The notes beneath the pieces were generated by a model. The model was not told the DNA's origin, did not search any database, and saw only the letters and a list, made by a program, of their open reading frames with translations. A stretch of 64,000 nt of DNA, taken from Solenopsis invicta. Lineage: Eukaryota; Arthropoda; Insecta; Hymenoptera; Formicidae. The translations under genes were made by a program, and so were the position numbers. This document shows, piece after piece, positions 15,001 through 28,518 of the stretch. Positions within the stretch are counted from its first letter, which is position 1, and each line of letters begins with the position of its first letter. The DNA lies in contig NC_052669.1 in NCBI RefSeq assembly GCF_016802725.1, forward strand, positions 23,155,770 to 23,219,769, written 5' to 3'.

Positions 15001-18000
15001 CTTTAGCGATTGGATCCACTATGTAAAAAATTAGAACTCTTCTCGGGCATATCAGAACACAGAGATATTGGAGAAATTCGCACAAAAATTTTACTCAAAA
15101 ATTTCGAAATTTGACTGATATAAGTCTTTCCTTTTTCAGTTCAGAAATTCGATACATCATGATAAAAGGTATATATCTTCTGTGGGCTATCAGAACACAG
15201 AAGTATTGAAGAAATTCAGAAAAAAACCAATTTTACTCAAAAATTTCGAACTTTGACTGATATAACTCTTTCGTCTTTCACTTTAGCGATTCGATCCATT
15301 ATGATAAAAGTTAGAACTCTTCTCGGGGCTATCAGAACACAGAGATATTGGAGAAATTCGCAAAAAAAATTTTACTCAAAAATTTCGAAATTTGACTGAT
15401 ATAAGTCTTTCCTTTTTCAGTTCAGAAATTCGATACATCATGATAAAAGGTATATATCTTCTGTGGGCTATCAGAACACAGAGATATTGAAGAAATTCAG
15501 AAAAAAACCAATTTTACTCAAAAATTTCGAACTTTGACTGATATAACACTTTCGTCTTTCACTTTAGCGATTCGATCCATTATGATAAAAGTTAGAACTC
15601 TTCTCGGGGCTATCAGAACACAGAGATATTGGAGAAATTCGCAAAAAAAATTTTACTCAAAAAATTCGAAATTTGACTGATATAAGTCTTTCCTTTTTCA
15701 GTTCAGAAATTCGATACATCATGATAAAAGGTATATATCTTCTGTGGGCTATCAGAACACAGAGATATTGAAGAAATTCAGAAAAAAACCAATTTTACTC
15801 AAAAATTTCGAACTTTGACTGATATAACTCTTTCGTCTTTCACTTTAGCGATTCGATCCATTATGATAAAAGTTAGAACTCTTCTCGGGGCTATCAGAAC
15901 ACAGAGATATTGGAGAAATTCGCAAAAAAAATTTTACTCAAAAAATTCGAAATTTGACTGATATAAGTCTTTCCTTTTTCAGTTCAGAAATTCGATACAT
16001 CATGATAAACGGTATATATCTTCTGTGGGCTATCAGAACACAGAGATAATGAAGAAATTCAGAAAAAAACCAATTTTACTCAAAAATTTCGAACTTTGAC
16101 TGATATAACTCTTTCGTCTTTCACTTTAGCGATTGGATCCACTATGAAAAAAATTAGAACTCTTCTCGGGAATATCAGAAAACAGAGATATTGGAGAAAT
16201 TAGCACAAAAATTTTACTCAAAAATTTCGAAATTTGACTGATATAAGTCTTTCCTTTTTCAGTTCAGAAATTCGACACATCATGATAAAAGGTATATATC
16301 TTCTGTGGGCTATCAGAACACAGAGGTATTGAAGAAATTCAGAAAAAAACCAATTTTACTCAAAAATTTCGAACTTTGACTGATATAACTCTTTCGTCTT
16401 TCACTTTAGCGATTGGATCCACTATGTAAAAAATTAGAACTCTTCTCGGGCATATCAGAACACAGAGATATTGGAGAAATTCGCACAAAAATTTTACTCA
16501 AAAATTTCGAAATTTGACTGATATAAGTCTTTCCTTTTTCAGTTCAGAAATTCGATACAACATGATAAAAAGTATATATCTTCTGTGGGCTATCAGAACA
16601 CAGAGGTATTGAAGAAATTCAGAAAAAAACCAATTTTACTCAAAAATTTCGAACTTTGACTGATATAACTCTTTCGTCTTTCACTTTAGCGATTGGATCC
16701 ACTATGTAAAAAATTAGAACTCTTCTCGGGCATATCAGAACACAGAGATATTGGAGAAATTCGCACAAAAATTTTACTCAAAAATTTCGAAATTTGACTG
16801 ATATAAGTCTTTCCTTTTTCAGTTCAGAAATTCGACACATCATGATAAAAGGTATATATCTTCTGTGGGCTATCAGAACACAGAGGTATTGAAGAAATTC
16901 AGAAAAAAACCAATTTTACTCAAAAATTTCGAACTTTGACTGATATAACTCTTTCGTCTTTCACTTTAGCGATTGGATCCACTATGAAAAAAATTAGAAC
17001 TCTTCTCGGGCGTATCAGAAAACAGAGATATTGGAGAAAATCGCACAAAAATTTTACTCAAAAATTTCGAAATTTGACTGATATAAGTCTTTCCTTTTTC
17101 AGTTCAGAAATTCGACACATCATGATAAAAGGTATATATCTTCTGTGGGCTATCAGAACACAGAGGTATTGAAGAAATTCAGAAAAAAACCAATTTTACT
17201 CAAAAATTTCGAACTTTGACTGATATAACCCTTTCGTCTTTCACTTTAGCGATTCGATCCATTATGATAAAAGTTAGAACTCTTCTCGGGGCTATCAGAA
17301 CACAGAGATATTGGAGAAATTCGCAAAAAAAATTTTACTCAAAAAATTCGAAATTTGACTGATATAAGTCTTTCCTTTTTCAGTTCAGAAATTCGATACA
17401 TCATGATAAAAGGTATATATCTTCTGTGGGCTATCAGAACACAGAGATATTGAAGAAATTCGGAAAAAAACCAATTTTACTCAAAAATTTCGAACTTTGA
17501 CTGATATAACTCTTTCGTCTTTCACTTTAGCGATTGGATCCACTATGAAAAAAGTTAGAACTTTTCTCGGGCATATCAGAAAACAGAGATATTGGAGAAA
17601 TTCGAACAAAAATTTTACTCAAAAATTTCGAAATTTGACTGATATAAGTCTTTCCTTTTTCAGTTCAGAAATTCGATACATCATGATAAAAGTTATATAT
17701 CTTCTGTTGGCTATCAGAACACAGAGATATTGAAGAAATTCGGAAAAAAATCAATTTTACTCAAAAATTTCGAACTTTGACTGATATAACTCTTTCGTCT
17801 TTCACTTTAGCGATTGGATCCACTATGAAAAAAATTAGAACTCTTCTCGGGCGTATCAGAAAACAGAGATATTGGAGAAATTCGCACAAAAATTTTACTC
17901 AAAAATTTCGAAATTTGACTGATATAAGTCTTTCCTTTTTCAGTTCAGAAATTCGACACATCATGATAAAAGGTATATATCTTCTGTGGGCTATCAGAAC

Positions 18001-21000
18001 ACAGAGGTATTGAAGAAATTCAGAAAAAAACCAATTTTACTCAAAAATTTCGAACTTTGACTGATATAACTCTTTCGTCTTTCACTTTAGCGATTGGATC
18101 CACTATGTAAAAAATTAGAACTCTTCTCGGGCATATCAGAACACAGAGATATTGGAGAAATTCGCACAAAAATTTTACTCAAAAATTTCGAAATTTGACT
18201 GATATAAGTCTTTCCTTTTTCAGTTCAGAAATTCGATACATCATGATAAAAGGTATATATCTTCTGTGGGCTATCAGAACACAGAGGTATTGAAGAAATT
18301 CAGAAAAAAACCAATTTTACTCAAAAATTTCGAACTTTGACTGATATAACTCTTTCGTCTTTCACTTTAGCGATTGGATCCACTATGTAAAAAATTAGAA
18401 CTCTTCTCGGGCATATCAGAACACAGAGATATTGGAGAAATTCGCACAAAAATTTTACTCAAAAATTTCGAAATTTGACTGATATAAGTCTTTCCTTTTT
18501 CAGTTCAGAAATTCGACACATCATGATAAAAGGTATATATCTTCTGTGGGCTATCAGAACACAGAGGTATTGAAGAAATTCAGAAAAAAACCAATTTTAC
18601 TCAAAAATTTCGAACTTTGACTGATATAACTCTTTCGTCTTTCACTTTAGCGATTGGATCCACTATGTAAAAAATTAGAACTCTTCTCGGGCATATCAGA
18701 ACACAGAGATATTGGAGAAATTCGCACAAAAATTTTACTCAAAAATTTCGAAATTTGACTGATATAAGTCTTTCCTTTTTCAGTTCAGAAATTCGACACA
18801 TCATGATAAAAGGTATATATCTTCTGTGGGCTATCAGAACACAGAGGTATTGAAGAAATTCAGAAAAAAACCAATTTTACTCAAAAATTTCGAACTTTGA
18901 CTGATATAACACTTTCGTCTTTCACTTTAGCGATTCGATCCATTATGATAAAAGTTAGAACTCTTCTCGGGGCTATCAGAACACAGGGATATTGGAGAAA
19001 TTCGCAAAAAAAATTTTACTCAAAAAATTCGAAATTTGACTGATATAAGTCTTTCCTTTTTCAGTTCAGAAATTCGATACATCATGATAAAAGGTATATA
19101 TCTTCTGTGGGCTATCAGAACACAGAGATATTGAAGAAATTCGGAAAAAAACCAATTTTACTCAAAAATTTCGAACTTTGACTGATATAACTCTTTCGTC
19201 TTTCACTTTAGCGATTGGATCCACTATGAAAAAAATTAGAACTCTTCTCGGGCATATCAGAACACAGAGATATTGGAGAAATTTGCACAAAAATTTTACT
19301 CAAAAATTTCGAAATTTGACTGATATAAGTCTTTCCTTTTTCAGTTCAAAAATTCGATACATCATGATAAAAGGTATATATCTTCTGTGGGCTATCAGAA
19401 CACAGAGATATTGAAGAAATTCAGAAAAAAACCAATTTTACTCAAAAATTTCGAACTTTGACTGATATAACTCTTTCGTCTTTCACTTTAGCGATTGGAT
19501 CCACTATGAAAAAAATTAGAACTCTTCTCGGGCATATCAGAACACAGAGATATTGGAGAAATTCGCACAAAAATTTTACTCAAAAATTTCGAAATTTGAC
19601 TGATATAAGTCTTTCCTTTTTCAGTTCAGAAATTCGACACATCATGATAAAAGGTATATATCTTCTGTGGGCTATCAGAACACAGAGGTATTGAAGAAAT
19701 TCAGAAAAAAACCAATTTTACTCAAAAATTTCGAACTTTGACTGATATAACTCTTTCGTCTTTCACTTTAGCGATTGGATCCACTATGTAAAAAATTAGA
19801 ACTCTTCTCGGGCATATCAGAACACAGAGATATTGGAGAAATTCGCACAAAAATTTTACTCAAAAATTTCGAAATTTGACTGATATAAGTCTTTCCTTTT
19901 TCAGTTCAGAAATTCGACACATCATGATAAAAGGTATATATCTTCTGTGGGCTATCAGAACACAGAGGTATTGAAGAAATTCAGAAAAAAACCAATTTTA
20001 CTCAAAAATTTCGAACTTTGACTGATATAACTCTTTCGTCTTTCACTTTAGCGATTGGATCCACTATGTAAAAAATTAGAACTCTTCTCGGGCATATCAG
20101 AACACAGAGATATTGGAGAAATTCGCACAAAAAATTTTACTCAAAAATTTCGAAATTTGACTGATATAAGTCTTTCCTTTTTCAGTTCAGAAATTCGACA
20201 CATCATGATAAAAGGTATATATCTTCTGTGGGCTATCAGAACACAGAGGTATTGAAGAAATTCAGAAAAAAACCAATTTTACTCAAAAATTTCGAACTTT
20301 GACTGATATAACTCTTTCGTCTTTCACTTTAGCGATTGGATCCACTATGTAAAAAATTAGAACTCTTCTCGGGCATATCAGAACACAGAGATATTGGAGA
20401 AATTCGCACAAAAATTTTACTCAAAAATTTCGAAATTTGACTGATATAAGTCTTTCCTTTTTCAGTTCAGAAATTCGACACATCATGATAAAAGGTATAT
20501 ATCTTCTGTGGGCTATCAGAACACAGAGGTATTGAAGAAATTCAGAAAAAAACCAATTTTACTCAAAAATTTCGAACTTTGACTGATATAACTCTTTCGT
20601 CTTTCACTTTAGCGATTGGATCCACTATGATAAAAATTAGAACTCTTCTCGGGCTATCAGAACACAGAGATATTGGAGAAATTCGCAAAAAAAATTTTAC
20701 TCAAAAATTTCGAAATTTGACTGATATAAGTCTTTCCTTTTTCAGTTCAGAAATTCGACACATCATGATAAAAGGTATATATCTTCTGTGGGCTATCAGA
20801 ACACAGAGATATTGAAGAAATTCAGAAAAAAACCAATTTTACTCAAAAATTTCGAACTTTGACTGATATAACTCTTTCGTCTTTCAGTTTAGCGATTGAA
20901 TCCACTATGAAAAAAATTAGGACTCTTCTCGGGCATATCAGAACACAGAGATATTGGAGAAATTCGCACAAAAATTTTACTCAAAAATTTCGAAATTTGA

Positions 21001-24000
21001 CTGATATAAGTCTTTCCTTTTTCAGTTCAGAAATTCGACACATCATGATAAAAGGTATATATCTTCTGTGGGCTATCAGAACACAGAGGTATTGAAGAAA
21101 TTCAGAAAAAAACCAATTTTACTCAAAAATTTCGAACTTTGACTGATATAACTCTTTCGTCTTTCACTTTAGCGATTGGATCCACTATGTAAAAAATTAG
21201 AACTCTTCTCGGGCATATCAGAACACAGAGATATTGGAGAAATTCGCACAAAAATTTTACTCAAAAATTTCGAAATTTGACTGATATAAGTCTTTCCTTT
21301 TTAAGTTCAGAAATTCGATACATCATGATAAAAGGTATATATCTCCTGTGGGCTATCAGAACACAGAGATATTGAAGAAATTCGGAAAAAAACCAGTTTT
21401 ACTCAAAAATTTCGAAATTTGACTGATATAACCTTTCGTCTTTCACTTTAGCGATTCGATCCATTATGATAAAAGTTAGAACTCTTCTCGGGGCTATCAG
21501 AACACAGAGATATTGGAGAAATTCGCAAAAAAAATTTTACTCAAAAAATTCGAAATTTGACTGATATAAGTCTTTCCTTTTTCAGTTCAGAAATTCGATA
21601 CATCATGATAAAAGGTATATATCTTCTGTGGGCTATCAGAACACAGAGGTATTGAAGAAATTCAGAAAAAAACCAATTTTACTCAAAAATTTCCGACTTT
21701 GACTGATATAATACTTTCGTCTTTCACTTTAGCGATTCGATCCATTATGATAAAAGTTAGAACTCTTCTCGGGGCTATCAGAACACAGGGATATTGGAGA
21801 AATTCGCAAAAAAAATTTTACTCAAAAAATTCGAAATTTGACTGATATAAGTCTTACCTTTTTCAGTTCAGAAATTCGATACATCATGATAAAAGGTATA
21901 TATCTTCTGTGGGCTATCAGAGCACAGAGATATTGAAGAAATTCAGAAAAAAACCAATTTTACTCAAAAATTTCGAACTTTGACTGATATAACACTTTCG
22001 TCTTTCACTTTAGCGATTCGATCCATTATGATAAAAGTTAGAACTCTTCTCGGGGCTATCAGAACACAGGGATATTGGAGAAATTCGCAAAAAAAATTTT
22101 ACTCAAAAAATTCGAAATTTGTCTGATATAAGTCTTACCTTTTTCAGTTCAGAAATTCGACACATCATGATAAAAGGTATATATCTTCTGTGGGCTATCA
22201 GAGCACAGAGATATTGAAGAAATTCAGAAAAAAACCAATTTTACTCAAAAATTTCGAACTTTGACTGATATAACTCTTTCGTCTTTCACTTTAGCGATTG
22301 GATCCACTATGATAAAAGTTAGAACTCTTCTCGGGCATATCAGAACACAGAGATATTGGAGAAATTCGCACAAAAATTTTACTCAAAAATTTCGAAATTT
22401 GACTGATATAAGTCTTTCCTTTTTCAGTTCAGAAATTCGACACATCATGATAAAAGGTATATATCTTCTGTGGGCTATCAGAACACAGAGGTATTGAAGA
22501 AATTCAGAAAAAAACCAATTTTACTCAAAAATTTCGAACTTTGACTGATATAACTCTTTCGTCTTTCACTTTAGCGATTGGATCCACTATGAAAAAATTA
22601 GAACTCTTCTCGGGCATATCAGAACACAGAGATATTGGAGAAATTCGCACAAAAATTTTACTCAAAAATTTCGAAATTTGACTGATATAAGTCTTTCCTT
22701 TTTCAGTTCAGAAATTCGATACATCATGATAAAAGGTATATATCTTCTGTGGGCTATCAGAACACAGAGGTATTGAAGAAATTCAGAAAAAAACCAATTT
22801 TACTCAAAAATTTCGAACTTTGACTGATATAACTCTTTCGTCTTTCACTTTAGCGATTCGATCCATTATGATAAAAGTTAGAACTCTTCTCGGGCTATCA
22901 GAACACAGAGATATTGGAGAAATTCGCACAAAAATTTTACTCAAAAATTTCGAAATTTGACTGATATAAGTCTTTCCTTTTTCAGTTCAGAAATTCGACA
23001 CATCATGATAAAAGGTATATATCTTCTGTGGGCTATCAGAGCACAGAGATATTGAAGAAATTCAGAAAAAAACCAATTTTACTCAAAAATTTCGAACTTT
23101 GACTGATATAACTCTTTCGTCTTTCACTTTAGCGATTGGATCCACTATGTAAAAAATTAGAACTCTTCTCGGGCATATCAGAACACAGAGATATTGGAGA
23201 AATTCGCACAAAAATTTTACTCAAAAATTTCGAAATTTGACTGATATAAGTCTTTCCTTTTTCAGTTCAGAAATTCGACACATCATGATAAAAGGTATAT
23301 ATCTTCGGTGGGCTATCAGAACACAGAGGTATTGAAGAAATTCAGAAAAAAACCAATTTTACTCAAAAATTTCGAACTTTGACTGATATAACTCTTTCGT
23401 CTTTCACTTTAGCGATTCGATCCATTATTATAAAGGTTAGAACTCTTCTCGGGGCTATCAGAACACAGGGATATTGGAGAAATTCGCAAAAAAAATTTTA
23501 CTCAAAAAATTCGAAATTTGACTGATATAAGTCTTTCCTTTTTCAGTTCAGAAATTCGACACATCATGATAAAAGGTATATATCTTCTGTGGGCTATCAG
23601 AACACAGAGATATTGAAGAAATTCAGAAAAAAACCAATTTTACTCAAAAATTTCGAACTTTGACTGATATAACTCTTTCGTCTTTCACTTTAGCGATTGG
23701 ATCCACTATGTAAAAAATTAGAACTCTTCTCGGGCATATCAGAACACAGAGATATTGGAGAAATTCGCACAAAAATTTTACTCAAAAATTTCGAAATTTG
23801 ACTGATATAAGTCTTTCCTTTTTCAGTTCAGAAATTCGACACATCATGATAAAAGGTATATATCTTCTGTGGGCTATCAGAACACAGAGGTATTGAAGAA
23901 ATTCAGAAAAAAACCAATTTTACTCAAAAATTTCGAACTTTGACTGATATAACTCTTTCGTCTTTCACTTTAGCGATTGGATCCACTATGTAAAAAATTA

Positions 24001-24946
24001 GAACTCTTCTCGGGCATATCAGAACACAGAGATATTGGAGAAATTCGCACAAAAATTTTACTCAAAAATTTCGAAATTTGACTGATATAAGTCTTTCCTT
24101 TTTCAGTTCAGAAATTCGATACATCATGATAAAAGGTATATATCTTCTGTGGGCTATCAGAACACAGAGATATTGAAGAAATTCGGAAAAAAACCAATTT
24201 TACTCAAAAATTTCGAACTTTGACTGATATAACTCTTTCGTCTTTCACTTTAGCGATTCGATCCATTATGATAAAAGTTAGAACTCTTCTCGGGGCTATC
24301 AGAACACAGAGATATTGGAGAAATTCGCAAAAAAATTTTACTCAAAAATTTCGAAATTTGACTGATATAAGTCTTTCCTTTTTCAGTTCAGAAATTCGAT
24401 ACATCATGATAAAAGGTATATATCTTCTGTGGGCTATCAGAACACAGAGGTATTGAAGAAATTCAGAAAAAAACCAATTTTACTCAAAAATTTCGAACTT
24501 TGACTGATATAACTCTTTCGTCTTTCACTTTAGCGATTCGATCCATTATGATAAAAGTTAGAACTCTTCTCGGGGCTATCAGAACACAGAGATATTGGAG
24601 AAATTCGCAAAAAAAATTTTACTCAAAAAATTCGAAATTTGACTGATATAAGTCTTACCTTTTTCAGTTCAGAAATTCGATACATCATGATAAAAGGTAT
24701 ATATCTTCTGTGGGCTATCAGAACACAGAGATATTGAAGAAATTCAGAAAAAAACCAATTTTACTCAAAAATTTCGAACTTTGACTGATATAACTCTTTC
24801 GTCTTTCACTTTAGCGATTGGATCCACTATGTAAAAAATTAGAACTCTTCTCGGGCATATCAGAACACAGAGATATTGGAGAAATTCGCACAAAAATTTT
24901 ACTCAAAAATTTCGAAATTTGACTGATATAAGTCTTTCGATTTTCA
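1..24946. repeat. Satellite array, alternating A/B 140-bp units forming 280-bp dimers
   Basis: Nearly 90 head-to-tail copies of a 280-bp unit are visible. Each consists of an A half (138 bp, contains 'gcgattggatccactatg' or a variant) and a B half (142 bp, contains 'ttcagaaattcgacacatca'). The halves share 'tttgactgatata', 'tatcagaacacag' and 'ttttactcaaaaattt', so they descend from one monomer of about 140 bp. A units come in recurring types: W (ATGTAAAAAATTAG), X (ATGAAAAAAATTAG), Y (CGATCCATTATGATAAAAG, with GGGGCTATCAG) and Z (ATGTAATAAATTAG). Most W and X units carry GGATCC. Short 62-78-codon open frames recur in X and Y units, but 280 is not a multiple of 3 and W units have a stop after ATG, so they are not genes. 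The array runs off the left edge. Whether it is centromeric or pericentromeric cannot be told from sequence alone. Confidence 0.97.
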
Positions 24947-25046
24947 NNNNNNNNNNNNNNNNNNNNNNNNNNNNNNNNNNNNNNNNNNNNNNNNNNNNNN
25001 NNNNNNNNNNNNNNNNNNNNNNNNNNNNNNNNNNNNNNNNNNNNNN
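24947..25046. other. Assembly gap of 100 N inside the satellite
   Basis: Exactly 100 Ns interrupt the satellite. A round number is the usual placeholder for a gap of unknown size, so the true array is probably longer. The flanking sequence on both sides is satellite; the left flank breaks inside a unit reading 'agtctttcgattttca', which resembles the monomeric edge type. Confidence 0.98.
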
Positions 25047-28000
25047 TCTTTCCTTCAGTTCAGAAATTCGACACATCATGATAAAAGGTATATATCTTCT
25101 GTGGGCTAGAGGTATTGAAGAACACAGAGGTATTGAAGAAATTCAGAAAAAAACCAATTTTACTCAAAAATTTCGAACTTTGACTGATATAACTCTTTCG
25201 TCTTTCACTTTAGCGATTGGATCCACTATGATAAAAGTTAAAACTCTTCTCGGGGATATCAGAACAGAGAGATATTGAAGAAATTCGCAAAAAAAATATT
25301 ACTCAAAAATTTCGAAATTTGACTGATATAAGTCTTTCCTTTTTCAGTTCAGCGATTCGATACATCATGATAAAAGATATATCTCTTCTTAGGGGTATCA
25401 GAACACAGAGATATTGAAGAAATTCGGAAAAAAACCAATTTCACTCAAAAATTTCGAACGTTGACTGATATAACTCTTTCGTCTTTCACTTTAGCGATTG
25501 GATCCACTATGATAAAAGTTAGAACTCTTCTCGGGGATATCAGAACAGAGAGATATTGAAGAAATTCGCAAAAAAATTATACTCAAATATTTCGAACTTT
25601 GATGGATATAAGTCTTTCGATTTTCACTTTAGCGATTCGATTCATCATGATAAAAGTTAGAGCTCTTCTAGGGGCTATCAGAACACAAATATATTGAAGA
25701 AATTCGCAAAAAAAATTTTACTCAAAAATTTTAAACTTTGACTCATATAAGTCTTTCGATTTTCACTTTAGCGATTCGATTCATCATGTAAAAGTTAGAA
25801 CTCTTCTAGGGGCTATCAGAACACAGAAATATTGGAGAAATTCGCAAAAAAAATTTGACTCAAAAATTACGAACTTTGACGGATATAAGTCTTTCGAGTT
25901 TCACTTTATCGATTCGATTCATCATGATAAAAGTTAGAACTCTTCTAGGGGCTATCAGAACACAGAAATATTGGAGTAATTCGCAAAAACATTATACTCA
26001 AATATTTCGAACTTTGATGGATATAAGTCTTTCGATTTTCACTTTAGCGATTCGATTCATCATGATAAAAGTTAGAGCTCTTCTAGGGGCTATCAGAACA
26101 CAAATATATTGAAGATATTCGCAAAAAAAATTTTACTCAAAAATTTTAAACTTTGACTGATATAAGTCTTTCGTTTTTCACTTTAGCGATTCGATTCGTC
26201 ATGATAAAAGTTAGAACTCTTCTAGGGGCTATCAGAACACAAATATATAGTAGATATTCGCAAAAAAAATTTTACTCAAAAATTTTAAACTTTGACTGAT
26301 ATAAGTCTTTCGTTTTTCACTTTAGCAATTCGATCGATCATGATAAAAGTTAGAACTCTTCTGAGGGCTATCAGAACACAGAAATATTGAAGAAATTCGC
26401 AAAAAAAATTTTACTCAAAAATTTCGAACTTTGACGGATATAAGTCTTTCGATTTTCACTTTAGCGATTCGATTCATCATGATAAAAGTTAGAACTCTTC
26501 TAGGGGCTATCAGAACACAAATATATTGGAGAAATTCGCAAAAAAAATTTCACTCAAAAATTTTAAATTTTGACTGATATAAGCCTTTCGTTTTTCACTT
26601 TAGCGATTCGATTCATCATGATAAAAGTTAAAACTCTTCTAGGGGCTATCAGAAAACAGAAATATTGGAGAAATTCACATAAAAAATTTTACTCAAATAT
26701 TTCGAACTTTGATGGATATAAGTCTTTCCATTTTCACTTTAGCGATTCGATTCATCATGATAAAAGTTAAAACTCTTCTAGGGGCTATCAGAACACAGAA
26801 ATATTGGAGAAATTCGCAAAAAAAATTTTACTCAAAAATTCGAATTTTGTGGGATATATGTCTTTCGATCTTCACTTTAGAGATTCGATTCATCATGATA
26901 AAAGTTAGAACTCTTCTAGCCGCTATCAGAACACAGAAATATTGGAGATATTCGCAAAAAAAATTTTACTTAAAAATTTTAAACTTTGACTGATATAAGT
27001 CTTTCGTTTTTCACTTTAGCGATTCGATTCGTCAGGTAAAAGTTAGAACTCTTCTAGTGGCTTTCAGAACACAAATATATTGAAGAAATTCGCAAAAAAA
27101 TTTTACTTAAAAATTTTAAACTTTGACTGATATAAGTCTTTCGTTTTTCACTTTAGCGATTCGATTCGTCATGATAAAAGTTAGAACTCTTCTAGGGGCT
27201 ATCAGAACACAAATATATTGTAGATATTCGCAAAAAAAATTTTACTCAAAAATTTTAAACTTTGACTGATATAAGTCTTTCGTTTTTCACTTTAGCAATT
27301 CGATCGAACATGATAAAAGTTAGAATTCTTCTGAGGGCTATCAGAATACAGAAATATTGGAGAAATTCGCAAAAAAAATTTTACTCAAAGATTTCGAACT
27401 TTGACGGATATAAGTCTTTCGAGTTTCAATTTAGCGATTCGATTCATCATGATAAAAGTTAGAACTCTTCTAGGGGCTATCAGAACACGAAAATAATGGA
27501 GAAATTCGCAAAAAAAATTTTATTCAAATATTTCGAACTTTGATAGATATAAGTCTTTCGATTTTCACTTTAGCAATTCGATTCATCATGATAAAAGTTA
27601 GAACTCTCCTAGGGGCTATCAGAACACAAATATATTGGAGAAAATCGCAAAAAAAATTTTACTTAAAAATTTTAAACTTTGACTGATATAAGTCATTCGT
27701 TTTTCAATTTAGCAATTCGATTGATCATGATAAAAGTTAGAACTCTTCTGAGGGCTATCAGAAAACAGAAATATTGGAGAAATTCGCAAAAAAAATTTTA
27801 CTCAAAAATTCGAATTTTGAGGGATATATGTCTTTCGATTTTCATTTTAGAGATTCGATTCATCATGATAAAAGTTAGAACTCTTCTAGGGGCTATCAGA
27901 ACACAGAAATATTGGAGAAATTCGCAAAAAAATTATACTCAAATATTTCGAACTTTGATGGATATAAGTCTTTCGATTTTCACTTTAGCGATTCGATTCA

Positions 28001-28518
28001 TCATGATAAATTTAGAGCTCTTCTAGGGGCTATCAGAACACAAATATATTGAAGAAATTCGCAAAAAAAATTTTACTTAAAAATTTTAAACTTTGACTGA
28101 TATAAGTCTTTCGTTTTTCACTTTAGCATTTCGATTCGTCATGATAGAAGTTAGAACTCTTCTAGGGGCTATCAGAACACAAATATATTGGAGAAATTCG
28201 CAAAAAAAATTTTACTCAAAAATTTAAACTTTGACTGATATAAGTCTTTCGAGTTTCACTTTAGCGATTTGATTCATCATGATAAAAGTAGGAACTCTTC
28301 TAGGGCCTATCAGAACACAAATATATTGGAGAAATTCGCAAAAAAAATTTTACTCAAAGTTTTAAATTTTGACTGATATAAGTCTTTCGTTTTTCACTTT
28401 AGCGATTCGATTCATCATGATAAAAGTTAAAACTCTTCTAGGGGCTATCAGAACACAGAAATATTGGAGAAATTCGCAAAAAAAATTTTACTCAAAAATT
28501 CGAATTTTGAGGGATATA
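25047..28518. repeat. Diverged edge of the satellite, becoming monomeric (140 bp)
   Basis: From the gap to about 25.6 kb, diverged A/B dimers continue, with an irregular unit near 25100 where 'agaggtattgaagaacacag' is partly duplicated. From about 25.6 kb the A/B alternation disappears and every unit of about 138-141 bp has the same layout (GATATAAGTCTTTCG, then TTTAGCGATTCGATTCATCA, then TTCTAGGGGCTATCAGAACA), with many private substitutions and small indels. These monomers look most like the Y-type A units of the main array. The array ends at TA 28517-28518, where a mariner begins. Open frames of 66-168 codons here are read-through of the repeat, not genes. Confidence 0.93.

Noticed and set aside
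2366..24456. Recurring 62-78-codon open frames (MTDITLSSF...) in the satellite, seeming like a multigene peptide family
   Set aside because: They arise from the repeat: spacing equals the 280-bp unit, most units have a stop after the ATG, the unit is not a multiple of three, and no promoter or selective pattern is visible.
1..24946. CENP-B box in the satellite unit
   Set aside because: TTCG and CGGG both occur in the unit but not in the spacing of the 17-bp box.
1..28518. CRISPR-like array
   Set aside because: No unique spacers; the full unit repeats head to tail and the host is a eukaryote.
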